Shown here piece after piece: positions 1 through 8,002 of a stretch of 13,308 nucleotides of DNA; position 1 is the stretch's first letter; each line of letters starts with the position of its first letter. The stretch lies in contig JAPHTL010000082.1 in the NCBI GenBank assembly GCA_026193355.1, positions 1 to 13,308 on the forward strand. Reading direction: 5' to 3'. Source of the stretch: Rhodospirillales bacterium. GTDB taxonomy: Bacteria > Pseudomonadota > Alphaproteobacteria > Rhodospirillales > JAPHTL01. The notes beneath the pieces are model-generated. The model searched no databases, had not been told where the DNA came from, and saw only the letters and a program-made list of their open reading frames with translations. A program made the position numbers and the translations under genes.

Positions 1-691
1 GCCTGTATCGGTAGCCGACCCCGTAAAGGGTCTCGATCTCGTTGAAGTCCGGATCGACGGCCCGGAACTTCTTGCGCAGGCGCTTGACGTGGCTGTCGAT
101 GGTGCGGTCATCCACGTAGATGTGTTCGCCATAGGCCGCGTCAATCAGCTGGTCGCGGCTCTTGACGTGTCCGGGACGCGTTGCCAGCGCCAGCACCAGC
201 AGGAACTCCGTCACGGTCAAATCGATCGCCGCGCCGTTCCAGCTGCACAGGTGGCGGGAGGGGTCGAGCATCAACGCGCCTCGTCGCACGACGTCCTCGC
301 CCTCGTGCCCCGCCACCGTCTGTGACAGTTCATGACGACGCAGCAGGGCGCGGATACGTTCGATCAGAAGGCGCTGCGAAAACGGCTTGCGGATATAATC
401 GTCGGCCCCCGTCCGCAAGCCCAGAAGCTCGTCTATCTCATCGTCCTTCGAGGTCAGAAAGATCACCGGCATGGCGCTGGTCTGGCGCAGACGCGTCAAC
501 AGCTCCATCCCGTCCATCCGCGGCATCTTGATGTCGAGAACGGCAAGGTCGGGGGGATTGGCGCTCAACCCCCGAAGCGCCGATTCCCCGTCCGGGTAGG
601 TTTGCACGGCATATCCCTCGGCCTCCAGCACCAACGATACGGAGGTCAGGATATTGCGGTCGTCATCAACAAGGGCGATCGTATGTGTCAC
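1..691 (-). CDS. chvI: ChvI-like two-component response regulator, 3' end cut by window edge
   Basis: OmpR/PhoB-type DNA-binding response regulator. The 230 residues present read as an N-terminal receiver domain (about 1-120) with the acidic cluster VDDD at 8-11, phosphoacceptor Asp53 in VLDIKMPRMDG, Thr80 and Lys102 (RKPF), then a winged-helix domain ending in the recognition helix DDRTIDSHVKRLRKKF and the wing YGVGYRYR. Only a few C-terminal residues should be missing. In Rhizobiales the family member ChvI pairs with the kinase ChvG and controls envelope, acid and host-response genes; a kinase gene would be expected just beyond the left edge but cannot be seen. The start is GTG at 691-689, preceded by GAGGGA at a good distance, with no in-frame ATG between it and an upstream stop. 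The name rests on the sequence style and on the PEP carboxykinase neighbour; a generic OmpR-family regulator is the alternative. Confidence 0.88.
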   Translation of the reverse strand, partial: MTHTIALVDDDRNILTSVSLVLEAEGYAVQTYPDGESALRGLSANPPDLAVLDIKMPRMDGMELLTRLRQTSAMPVIFLTSKDDEIDELLGLRTGADDYIRKPFSQRLLIERIRALLRRHELSQTVAGHEGEDVVRRGALMLDPSRHLCSWNGAAIDLTVTEFLLVLALATRPGHVKSRDQLIDAAYGEHIYVDDRTIDSHVKRLRKKFRAVDPDFNEIETLYGVGYRYR

Positions 692-758
692 GGATGGTCC
701 CTCTATGCCTTGGGTCTATTTGACTCGCCCCCTCCGAGTAAGGGTGGTTTATGGCAAA

Positions 759-779
759 ATTATAGCCTGCCTTTCAGGC
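759..779 (-). promoter_or_regulatory. Probable chvI promoter -10 box with adjacent inverted repeat
   Basis: On the minus strand a perfect TATAAT lies at 764-759, giving an expected start near 752 and a leader of about 60 bases before the GTG of chvI. Directly upstream, inside the -10/-35 spacer, is an inverted repeat with arms GCCTG and CAGGC (765-769 and 775-779). No good -35 box is found at 16-18 bases, so the promoter may need an activator; the repeat could be its operator. That role is inferred. Confidence 0.45.
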
Positions 780-906
780 GACAAAATGCCGGGAATCGAC
801 CTGCAGAGTATACATGACATGACGGTCACGGCAGCTTTGCTTCGCAATTTCTCCCCCATGAAAAAGCCCAAACCGGCCAAACCACAGCGGCCAAACTCCC
901 ACATCG

Positions 907-930
907 CAAAAAACTGCCCTTTCGGGTAGT
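907..930 (-). terminator. Terminator-like hairpin on the minus strand upstream of chvI
   Basis: Read on the minus strand, ACTACCC and GGGCAGT pair (seven pairs with one G-U) around a GAAA tetraloop, followed at once by a run of T residues (912-908, plus the last T of the stem). This is the standard shape of a Rho-independent terminator. No minus-strand gene precedes it, since pckG lies on the other strand, so it would end either an undescribed small RNA or antisense transcription out of pckG before it reaches the chvI promoter. Confidence 0.45.
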
Positions 931-968
931 CCTTGCGGTTGCGTTGTACGACGGGGCAGGGCTATCGT

Positions 969-1008
969 GTCGCTCCGCTGCCGTTTCCCGGCGCGGAATA
1001 ACAGCGAC
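969..1008 (+). promoter_or_regulatory. Long stem-loop in the presumed 5' leader of pckG
   Basis: GTCGCT (969-974) pairs with AGCGAC (1003-1008). Inside it CCGC (975-978) pairs with GCGG (993-996), and after one bulged T, GCCG (980-983) pairs with CGGC (989-992) around a five-base loop. A six-base bulge AATAAC sits on the 3' side. Fourteen pairs in total make chance formation unlikely. It lies 26 bases before the pckG ribosome binding site, so it could act in the leader RNA. It folds equally well on the other strand, so it could belong to a minus-strand RNA ending at the hairpin at 907-930. Confidence 0.4.
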
Positions 1009-1044
1009 GTAACCCCATATGCCTTGTTTACGTGAGAGGACTTC

Positions 1045-2883
<1,839 letters not shown>

Positions 2884-2904
2884 TTGCTCCGAACCAATCA
2901 AGAC

Positions 2905-2939
2905 AAAAGGCCGGTGTCGAGGGACATCGGCCTTTTTTT
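2905..2939. terminator. Strong, probably bidirectional Rho-independent terminator
   Basis: GGCCGGTGTC and GACATCGGCC form a ten-pair stem with one G-T pair around the loop GAGG, flanked by AAAA on the left and seven T on the right. It ends pckG on the plus strand. On the minus strand the same stem is followed by TTTTG and lies 35 bases beyond the stop of the potassium channel gene, so it can serve both convergent genes. Confidence 0.85.
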
Positions 2940-2973
2940 ATCGCGATCCTTGTCAAACGGGTCCGCAGGCGGA

Positions 2974-3978
2974 CTAGGCCTCTTCCTCCGGCTCTGCATC
3001 CAGTGGTTTGCCGCAGTGCGGACAAGTCACCGGGTGTTGTTTGTGGGCGTGCCGGATGGCGGCCGTCATCGCCTTGGCGTCCGCCGCGTTCAGGTTGAGC
3101 TGCGCCAGCAGGCCCTCCAGTTCACCTTCCTCACTTTTGGTGATGACACCGTCGGCAAGGGCATCGGTGATCCGTTCCCTGAGAACCTCGCGCCGCCGAT
3201 GCAGGGCGTTGTTGAAACCCGACGCCAGAATACCGGCCGGCAGCGCTACCATGCCCAGACCTATCACCCCGATCAGCGCCCCGAGGAATTTCCCCAGGGG
3301 TGTCACCGGCACGATATCGCCGTAACCCACCGTCGTCATGGTGATGATCGCCCAATACATGGCCGCGGGGATCGAGGCGAAGGCATCGGGGTTCGCCGGA
3401 TTGGCCCCGTGCTCAACGATAAAGGCAAGGCTGGAGGCCACCACCAGCAAAAGGGCCAGAACAAAAAGGGCCGCCACCATCGTGCGAAGTTCTTCACGCA
3501 CCACCTGAAACAGCAGGGTCATCGCCGGGGAATAGCGGGTCAGCTTGAAAATTCGGAGCAGACGCAGAACCCTCAGGAAGCGAAGATCAACCGTCATCAC
3601 AAAGGCCAGATAGAACGGCGCTATGGCCAGCAGATCGATGACCGCCATCAAAGTGCGCGCATAACGAAGGCGACCGAAAACGGGGTGCTGGTAATCCTTC
3701 CGCCAGGGGTTGTCCACCGCCGTCCAGACGCGAAGGACGTATTCCACCGAAAAAACGGCAACGGAGAATACCTCGAATGCGAAGAAATACGGTCGCCACG
3801 CAACGTGGAGCGCCTGAACGGATTCCAGAACCACGGCAATGACATTCAGGGAAATAAGCGTGATCAGGCCCACGTCGACCAGATGGGTCAAAGGGTCATT
3901 CTGATCCGCCGAGAATAAAACCTCGGCGGTCCGCTTGCGCAGCCGAAGCAACGCGCTATTCCCGTTTTCTTCCGCCAT
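2974..3978 (-). CDS. Voltage-gated-type potassium channel, six transmembrane segments, C-terminal zinc-ribbon motif
   Basis: Inner-membrane potassium channel of the ion transport protein family, 334 residues. Hydrophobic segments fit S1 (33-55), S2 (63-83), S3 (110-128), S5 (165-188) and S6 (229-256). S4 carries a basic residue every third position (Arg133, 136, 139, 142, Lys145, Arg148), the hallmark of a voltage sensor. The selectivity filter is TTVGYGD at 215-221. After S6 comes a charged helical tail (260-312) whose stretch ADGVITKSEEGELEGLL resembles TerB-like acidic helical domains, then a CPHC pair (319-322) and an acidic end. Two further cysteines for a full zinc site are not seen, so metal binding could need an oligomer. 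The start is the ATG at 3978; AGGAG is 12 bases upstream, somewhat far. The gene converges on pckG and diverges from the DsrC-family gene. Whether gating is truly by voltage cannot be told from sequence. Confidence 0.92.
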   Translation of the reverse strand: MAEENGNSALLRLRKRTAEVLFSADQNDPLTHLVDVGLITLISLNVIAVVLESVQALHVAWRPYFFAFEVFSVAVFSVEYVLRVWTAVDNPWRKDYQHPVFGRLRYARTLMAVIDLLAIAPFYLAFVMTVDLRFLRVLRLLRIFKLTRYSPAMTLLFQVVREELRTMVAALFVLALLLVVASSLAFIVEHGANPANPDAFASIPAAMYWAIITMTTVGYGDIVPVTPLGKFLGALIGVIGLGMVALPAGILASGFNNALHRRREVLRERITDALADGVITKSEEGELEGLLAQLNLNAADAKAMTAAIRHAHKQHPVTCPHCGKPLDAEPEEEA

Positions 3979-4030
3979 GTGAACAGGTTACTCCTGCGAG
4001 GGCCATGCGGCAAAGAATTCCAACTGTTAT

Positions 4031-4052
4031 CGATGCGGCGTCGCAGGCATCG
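4031..4052. repeat. Inverted repeat between channel gene and dsrC-like gene
   Basis: CGATGC (4031-4036) and GCATCG (4047-4052) form perfect six-base arms over a ten-base spacer, which itself contributes to a small TGCG/CGCA hairpin. It lies in the 162-base gap between the two divergent start codons, where an operator could act on both genes. No convincing -35/-10 pair is visible around it. Function unknown. Confidence 0.3.
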
Positions 4053-4140
4053 CATCCGGCGCGAATGACCGTCCGGTGTTGTAATTTCACCCCGCGCACC
4101 CCATCTGGTTGGAAGAGACAATCAAACCCAGGGGTTACCA

Positions 4141-4431
4141 ATGGAACTACGCGTTGATGGCGAGGGCTTTCTCCTCGACCGTGATGACTGGAATGAGACC
4201 ACCGCCGCCGCGCTTGCCGCGCAGGATGATGTGGATCTTTCAGATGAACACCTCAATTTCATCAAGAAGGCCCGGAGCATGTACGACGAGCTTGGCGTTG
4301 TGCCGCCGATCCGCAAGTTCGCCAAGGAAACCGGCGTAAGCACCAAGGAACTCTATGATGTGTTCCAGAAGGGGCCGATGAAGCTGATCTGCAAATGGGG
4401 CGGCTTGCCCAAGCCCACCGGTTGCGTCTGA
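4141..4431 (+). CDS. DsrC/TusE-family sulfur relay protein with both C-terminal cysteines
   Basis: A 96-residue soluble protein of the DsrC/TusE/DsvC family. The family signature is the flexible C-terminal arm GGLPKPTGCV with the penultimate cysteine (Cys95, CysA). A second cysteine, Cys84 in LICKWGG, lies 11 residues earlier, which is the CysB position of true DsrC proteins. DsrC carries a trisulfide between the two cysteines during sulfite reduction or sulfur oxidation, while TusE of the tRNA thiolation relay needs only CysA. The core with KKARSMYDELGVVPPIRKF is typical of the family. AGGGG lies six bases before the ATG. The gene stands alone: no dsrAB, dsrEFH, tusBCD or tusA is in the window. 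The name dsrC or tusE is left open because the cysteines suggest the first and the isolated context could fit a regulatory homologue. It is followed by a terminator. Confidence 0.92.
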   Translation: MELRVDGEGFLLDRDDWNETTAAALAAQDDVDLSDEHLNFIKKARSMYDELGVVPPIRKFAKETGVSTKELYDVFQKGPMKLICKWGGLPKPTGCV

Positions 4432-4437
4432 TCGCAG

Positions 4438-4484
4438 GGAAGAGCCGGAACCGTCAGGCGCGCTTCCGGCCACCCTTCCTTTTT
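4438..4484 (+). terminator. Probable Rho-independent terminator after the DsrC-family gene
   Basis: GCCGGAA (4444-4450) pairs with TTCCGGC (4464-4470) over a 13-base loop, and an outer stem GGAAG (4438-4442) pairs with CTTCC (4475-4479), followed directly by five T (4480-4484). The T run only fits the plus strand, so it ends the DsrC-family transcript before it runs antisense into trkH. Confidence 0.65.
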
Positions 4485-4486
4485 CT

Positions 4487-5944
4487 TCAGCCCCGCCAGA
4501 ATGTGGGGGTAACGAGGACGAGGACCGAAAAAATCTCCAACCGCCCGAGCAGCATTGTTACGACAAGCACCCATTTCGCGCTGTCGGGCAAGGATGCAAA
4601 ATTTCCGGTCGGGCCGATCACATCGCCCAGACCTGGACCAACATTCGCCATGGCGGTCGCCGCAGCGCTGATGCTGGTTATCGGATCAAGGCCGATCCAC
4701 GCAAGCGTGACCGCCGAGACGGCCGTCGTCATGGCGAACGCCCCGACGAACAGCAGCACGGCGCCGAAAACGTCCTCGTGCAGGCCCCGTCCTCCGTACA
4801 TCATGGCCCGAACCCCGTTCGGATAGACGAGCCGCCACAGGTGCGCCCGCAGCGCCTTGCCCAGAATTTCGAAGCGGAAAATCTTGATCCCGCCACTGGT
4901 CGAGCCAGTGCACCCCCCCATCACGGTGAGAAACAGGAATATGGCGACGGCAAACCCGCCCCATGCCGTGTAATCCGTCGTCGCGAAACCGGTCGTTGTC
5001 ACCACCGACACAACGGAGAATGTCGCGTACCGGAATGCCTCGGGCAAAGGATAGTGGTCGACCGTCCATACCCAGAACGTCGTCAACAGAACCACACCGA
5101 CCAGAAACCATGCGAACGTCCGCACCTGACTGTTCCCCGTAAGGGCGGAGGAGTGTCCTTTCAGCGTCTGCACGTAGAGGATGAACGGGATGCTTCCCGC
5201 CACCATGAAAACCACGATGATCCATTCCACCGCCGGATTGGCGAAATGCGCAATTGAAGCGTCCGATGTCGAAAACCCACCGGTCGAAAGGGTCGTCATG
5301 GCATGAACCATGGCCTCGAACCCGCCCATCCCCGCCAGGAAAAGGGCCACCCCGCACGTGGCCGTCAGCGCCACATAAACGATCAGGATAGCCATCGCCA
5401 TCTTGGCGATACGCGGCATGGCCTTATCCGATGTTTCCGACGATTCCATCTTGAACAGTTGCATGCCGCCAACCCGGAGCGCGGGCAGCAACGCGATCGC
5501 CATCACGATGATTCCGATCCCGCCCAACCACTGCAAAAGCGCCCGCCACAGCAAGATGCCAGGTGGCCCGCTGTCCAGACCGGTGATCACCGTTGAACCC
5601 GTGGTCGTCAGGCCCGACATCGCCTCGAAGTAGGCATCGGTCGTACTCATGTGGAAGGGCGAGATGATAAAGGGCAGCGCAGCGAAAGTGACCACGGCGA
5701 TCCAGCTTGCCGTCGTCAGCAGAAAGGCCTGGCGAACGTTAAGATCGATTTCCGACCCCCGGCTTGTCAGGATCATCGTGATCCCCACAAACCCAGTAAG
5801 CACCGATGAATCGATAAAAACCTTCCAGTCCGGATTGCCGTAAACCGCATCGGCGATGGCGGGCAGCAGCATCGCCGCGCCCAAGGTCGTGAGCAGCAGC
5901 CCGATAATGTGGAGGACAGGCCCTATTTTGAAGGCGTTATTCAT
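4487..5944 (-). CDS. trkH: TrkH-family potassium uptake membrane subunit
   Basis: Potassium-translocating inner-membrane subunit of a Trk/Ktr system, 485 residues from the ATG at 5944. It shows four repeated membrane-pore-membrane units, each with a filter glycine: TTTGS (113-117), STGGF (220-224), TTTGF (316-320) and NVGPG (434-438). The family end GRLEIFSVLVL is at 467-477. Uptake normally needs a cytosolic NAD- or ATP-binding partner, TrkA or KtrA, which is not in the window. A GTG two codons upstream (5950) is also open, but AAGGG sits eight bases from the ATG and only two from the GTG, so the ATG is chosen. The gene has its own likely promoter behind msrQ and is separated from the DsrC-family gene by that gene's terminator. 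With the channel and MscS genes it is one of three potassium or osmotic genes in 7 kb. Confidence 0.95.
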   Translation of the reverse strand: MNNAFKIGPVLHIIGLLLTTLGAAMLLPAIADAVYGNPDWKVFIDSSVLTGFVGITMILTSRGSEIDLNVRQAFLLTTASWIAVVTFAALPFIISPFHMSTTDAYFEAMSGLTTTGSTVITGLDSGPPGILLWRALLQWLGGIGIIVMAIALLPALRVGGMQLFKMESSETSDKAMPRIAKMAMAILIVYVALTATCGVALFLAGMGGFEAMVHAMTTLSTGGFSTSDASIAHFANPAVEWIIVVFMVAGSIPFILYVQTLKGHSSALTGNSQVRTFAWFLVGVVLLTTFWVWTVDHYPLPEAFRYATFSVVSVVTTTGFATTDYTAWGGFAVAIFLFLTVMGGCTGSTSGGIKIFRFEILGKALRAHLWRLVYPNGVRAMMYGGRGLHEDVFGAVLLFVGAFAMTTAVSAVTLAWIGLDPITSISAAATAMANVGPGLGDVIGPTGNFASLPDSAKWVLVVTMLLGRLEIFSVLVLVTPTFWRG

Positions 5945-5971
5945 CGCCACAACCCTTGAATCGGTGAGCGG

Positions 5972-6000
5972 ATCATGGCCCTGTCGACACCCAATGTCAA
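5972..6000 (-). promoter_or_regulatory. Likely trkH promoter
   Basis: On the minus strand a perfect -35 box TTGACA (6000-5995) is followed after exactly 17 bases by CATGAT (5977-5972), a four-of-six match to the -10 consensus. Transcription would start near 5965, leaving a leader of about 20 bases that contains the AAGGG ribosome binding site. It lies after the msrQ stop codon, so trkH can be expressed apart from msrPQ. Confidence 0.5.
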
Positions 6001-6045
6001 AGTTGCTTCACATTTTTACGGTGTTCTATAGGGCGGTCACGATTT

Positions 6046-6663
6046 TTAAATCGCGCGCTCCGTCGCAGCGTTTTTTCGCACGATGGTGACAATCCGCCAG
6101 CCGAGCAATGCGGCGAGGACAACAGCGTAGATCATGGGTTCGCGAAGGTCCGCCTTGACCAGCATGAAAAAATGGAAAACCCCGCCGATCCCGGCCGCAT
6201 AGACCAGGCGATGAAGCATCTTCCAGCGACGCCCGCCAAGGCGGCGAACCATGGCGTTCGTCGACGTCGCCGCCAGAGGTATGAGGGCGATAAAGGTGGC
6301 CATGCCCACCGTGATGTAGGGGCGCTTGATGATGTCCTTCCAGATGGCGGACCAGTCGAAGAACTGGTCCAGAACCACGTAACTGGACAGGTGAAGGGCG
6401 GCGTAGAAAAAGGCGAAAAGGCCAATCATGCGGCGTACGCGAACAGGCCACCCCCATCCAGTGATCCCCTTCAGCGGCGTAAGCGCCAGCCCCACCAACA
6501 GGAACCGTAACGCCCAATCGCCCATTCCCCGTGTCAGGGCCTCGATCGGGTTCGCGCCCAACCCACCCGTGAATGCGAGCGCACCCATCCACAGCGCCGG
6601 CGCAAGGCAAAGCGTAAAAACGGCGGGTTTGAGCAGCCGCTTCGCAATACTGGGCATTGGCAT
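6046..6663 (-). CDS. msrQ: MsrQ, haem-binding membrane subunit of the MsrPQ methionine sulfoxide reductase
   Basis: A 205-residue inner-membrane protein of the ferric-reductase-like transmembrane family (formerly YedZ). It passes electrons from the quinone pool or a flavin reductase to periplasmic MsrP. About six hydrophobic segments are visible (roughly 13-33, 48-63, 80-98, 117-132, 150-168, 177-194). Candidate haem ligands are His91 (ALHLSSY), His151 (MLHRLVY) and His164 (VFHFF), matching the conserved histidines of the family. Its ATG overlaps the msrP stop codon as TGATG, a sign of translational coupling. A second ATG two codons later is possible. The stop codon lies inside an AT-rich palindrome with arms CGATTT and AAATCG (6040-6053). 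Confidence 0.95.
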   Translation of the reverse strand: MPMPSIAKRLLKPAVFTLCLAPALWMGALAFTGGLGANPIEALTRGMGDWALRFLLVGLALTPLKGITGWGWPVRVRRMIGLFAFFYAALHLSSYVVLDQFFDWSAIWKDIIKRPYITVGMATFIALIPLAATSTNAMVRRLGGRRWKMLHRLVYAAGIGGVFHFFMLVKADLREPMIYAVVLAALLGWRIVTIVRKNAATERAI

Positions 6664-7613
6664 CAGTAATTCTTCGTCATGTCCATGCCAGCGTACAGCG
6701 ATGCGACATCTTCACCATAGCCGTTGAAGGGCAAGGTCGGACGTTTGAAGAATTCGCCGATGCGGCGCTCCTTGGCCTGACTCCAGCGTGGATGGTCCAC
6801 GTCTGGATTGACGTTGGAATAAAACCCGTATTCACGCGGGTTCTGCATGTTCCAGGTCGCAGGCGGCTGTTCTTCGGTAAAGCTGATGCGGACAATGGAC
6901 TTGATCGACTTGAAGCCGTACTTCCACGGCACCACCAGCCGGATAGGCGCGCCGTTCTGGGGCAACATGCTTTCGCCATACATGCCGACGGCCAGCATGG
7001 TCAGGGGGTGCAGCGCCTCATCCATGCGCAGACCCTCGCGATAGGGCCACGGCAGCGCGTTGCGCACCTGTCCGGGCATACGCACCGGATCGACGAGAGT
7101 TTCAAACGCCACGTATTTGGCCGATCCCTGCGGTTCGAGACGGCGGATCACGTCAGCCAGCGGCACACCGACCCACGGAATCACCATTGACCACGCCTCG
7201 ACACAGCGCAGTCGATAGACACGTTCCTCCAGCTTGTGGGGGTGGATCAGGTCCTCGAACGAATAGGTGCCCGCGCCCTTCACCAGACCATCGATCGCAA
7301 CCGTCCACGGATCGGTCTTCAGGTAATGGGCGTTTTCGACGGGGTCGTCCTTGCCGGTGCCAAGCTCATAGAAATTGTTGTAGGTAGTCGCGGCTTCTTT
7401 ATCGGTCAGCGGTTCATCCACCGTGTAGGATCCCTTGATCACGCCGCTCAATGGCGCGGTGCGGCCTACGGTTGGCATGAACAATCCGGAAAACAGAACG
7501 GCGCCCGCCCCCGCGGCCCCGGTGGCCAGAAACCGGCGGCGATCCATATACGCGCCCGAAGGGGTGATTTCCGATGACCGGATATCGTGCGGCTTGCTCT
7601 TTCTGATCAACAT
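6663..7613 (-). CDS. msrP: MsrP, periplasmic molybdopterin methionine sulfoxide reductase catalytic subunit
   Basis: Repairs oxidised methionine residues in periplasmic proteins, reducing both sulfoxide stereoisomers. The 316-residue protein begins with the conserved preface SSEITP and a twin-arginine signal DRRRFLATG (24-32) before a hydrophobic stretch ending around Thr52-Ala53, so the folded cofactor-loaded enzyme is exported by Tat. Cys137 in LRCVEAWSM is the expected molybdenum ligand of the sulfite oxidase fold, and PWVGVPL follows. C-terminal blocks such as PREYGFYSNVNPDVDHPRW are typical of the family. The start is ATG 7613 with GAGGG seven bases upstream; a perfect palindrome GGGTTAACCC (7614-7623) covers the space between them and could bind a regulator. 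It is the first gene of the msrPQ pair. Confidence 0.96.
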   Translation of the reverse strand: MLIRKSKPHDIRSSEITPSGAYMDRRRFLATGAAGAGAVLFSGLFMPTVGRTAPLSGVIKGSYTVDEPLTDKEAATTYNNFYELGTGKDDPVENAHYLKTDPWTVAIDGLVKGAGTYSFEDLIHPHKLEERVYRLRCVEAWSMVIPWVGVPLADVIRRLEPQGSAKYVAFETLVDPVRMPGQVRNALPWPYREGLRMDEALHPLTMLAVGMYGESMLPQNGAPIRLVVPWKYGFKSIKSIVRISFTEEQPPATWNMQNPREYGFYSNVNPDVDHPRWSQAKERRIGEFFKRPTLPFNGYGEDVASLYAGMDMTKNY

Positions 7614-7753
7614 GGGTTAACCCTCGGCCTTGCGCCGCACACGGTTTGTGGCAACGACGATGATGCTGTAAATCTTGAATGATTTTAAATCTAAGAATAA
7701 CGACGGATATCTACAAGACCAAACTGGATAACGTTTATGTGAAGGGAATCGCC
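7614..7753. promoter_or_regulatory. Divergent control region between msrP and slyX
   Basis: This 140-base gap must hold the promoters of msrP (minus) and slyX (plus). It is clearly AT-richer in its middle. Visible elements are the palindrome GGGTTAACCC at the msrP ribosome binding site, a short palindrome GATTTTAAATC (7681-7691) and a direct repeat AAATCT (7670-7675 and 7687-7692). For msrP a weak box pair TTGTAG and TAGATT, 17 bases apart on the minus strand, is possible. I cannot place the slyX promoter with confidence. Confidence 0.35.
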
Positions 7754-7963
7754 ATGGATGCGAATGAACGCATCGCCGAACTTGAAAACCGCCTGACCCA
7801 CCAGGAAAGACATCTGGAGGAAATGAATGATGCGCTCTTCCAGCAATGGAAGACAATCGAGGCGTTGAAGGAGCGGATCAGGGGGCTGGATGACAAGTTG
7901 CAGGCGGCGATTGAAAGCGTCGACGGGGATACACCCCGGGAACCGCCGCCACCCCATTATTGA
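7754..7963 (+). CDS. slyX: SlyX family coiled-coil protein
   Basis: A 69-residue soluble protein of the SlyX family. It is almost wholly a heptad-patterned coiled coil (about residues 3-55, with ERIAELENRL and LKERIRGLDDKLQ) and ends in the family hallmark PPPHY. The cellular role of SlyX is not established; in enterobacteria it lies near slyD, which is not the case here. The start is chosen at ATG 7754 because GAAGGGA lies six bases upstream and the family begins right there with the coiled coil; an open frame continues back to 7679 but the added 25 residues do not look like SlyX. It converges on the diguanylate cyclase gene with a 24-base gap. Confidence 0.9.
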   Translation: MDANERIAELENRLTHQERHLEEMNDALFQQWKTIEALKERIRGLDDKLQAAIESVDGDTPREPPPPHY

Positions 7964-7983
7964 TGGGAAAATGCGATAGCGAG

Positions 7984-8002
7984 CGGATCAGGCGCTGATC
8001 CG
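7984..8002. repeat. Perfect inverted repeat at the slyX / GGDEF convergent junction
   Basis: CGGATCAG (7984-7991) and CTGATCCG (7995-8002) are perfect eight-base arms over the spacer GCG, and they span the stop codon of the minus-strand cyclase gene. A stable hairpin would form in both transcripts. No T run follows on either strand, so it is not a classical terminator, though it could protect 3' ends or aid Rho-dependent ending. It may be a by-product of coding sequence. Confidence 0.4.

Larger units (their letters stand above)
692..1044. other. Intergenic region between divergent chvI and pckG
   Basis: This 353-base region has no convincing protein-coding gene. Reading left to right it holds a minus-strand TATAAT box for chvI (759-764) with an inverted repeat beside it, a second weaker minus-strand TATACT box (807-812), two direct copies of CGGCCAAAC (874-882 and 888-896), a terminator-like hairpin on the minus strand (907-930), a possible plus-strand promoter (TTGCGT at 940-945, TATCGT at 964-969, partly overlapping the next element), a long stem-loop (969-1008), and the pckG ribosome binding site GAGAGGA (1034-1040). 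The region is longer and more structured than the other gaps in the window. Confidence 0.7.

Noticed and set aside
89..817. Plus-strand open frames over the chvI gene
   Set aside because: The minus strand encodes an unmistakable response regulator across the same bases; the plus-strand peptides have no family features.
2884..3918. Long plus-strand open frame of 344 codons opposite the potassium channel gene
   Set aside because: It lies wholly antisense to a clear channel protein, is rich in His, Gln, Arg and Gly as expected for a shadow frame in GC-rich DNA, and begins inside the terminator region of pckG.
5945..5950. GTG start for TrkH two codons upstream of the chosen ATG
   Set aside because: The AAGGG site would be only two bases away, too close for initiation, while it is eight bases from the ATG.
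7679..7753. Upstream ATG extending SlyX by 25 residues
   Set aside because: No ribosome binding site before it, the added residues do not resemble SlyX, and a good site precedes the inner ATG at 7754.
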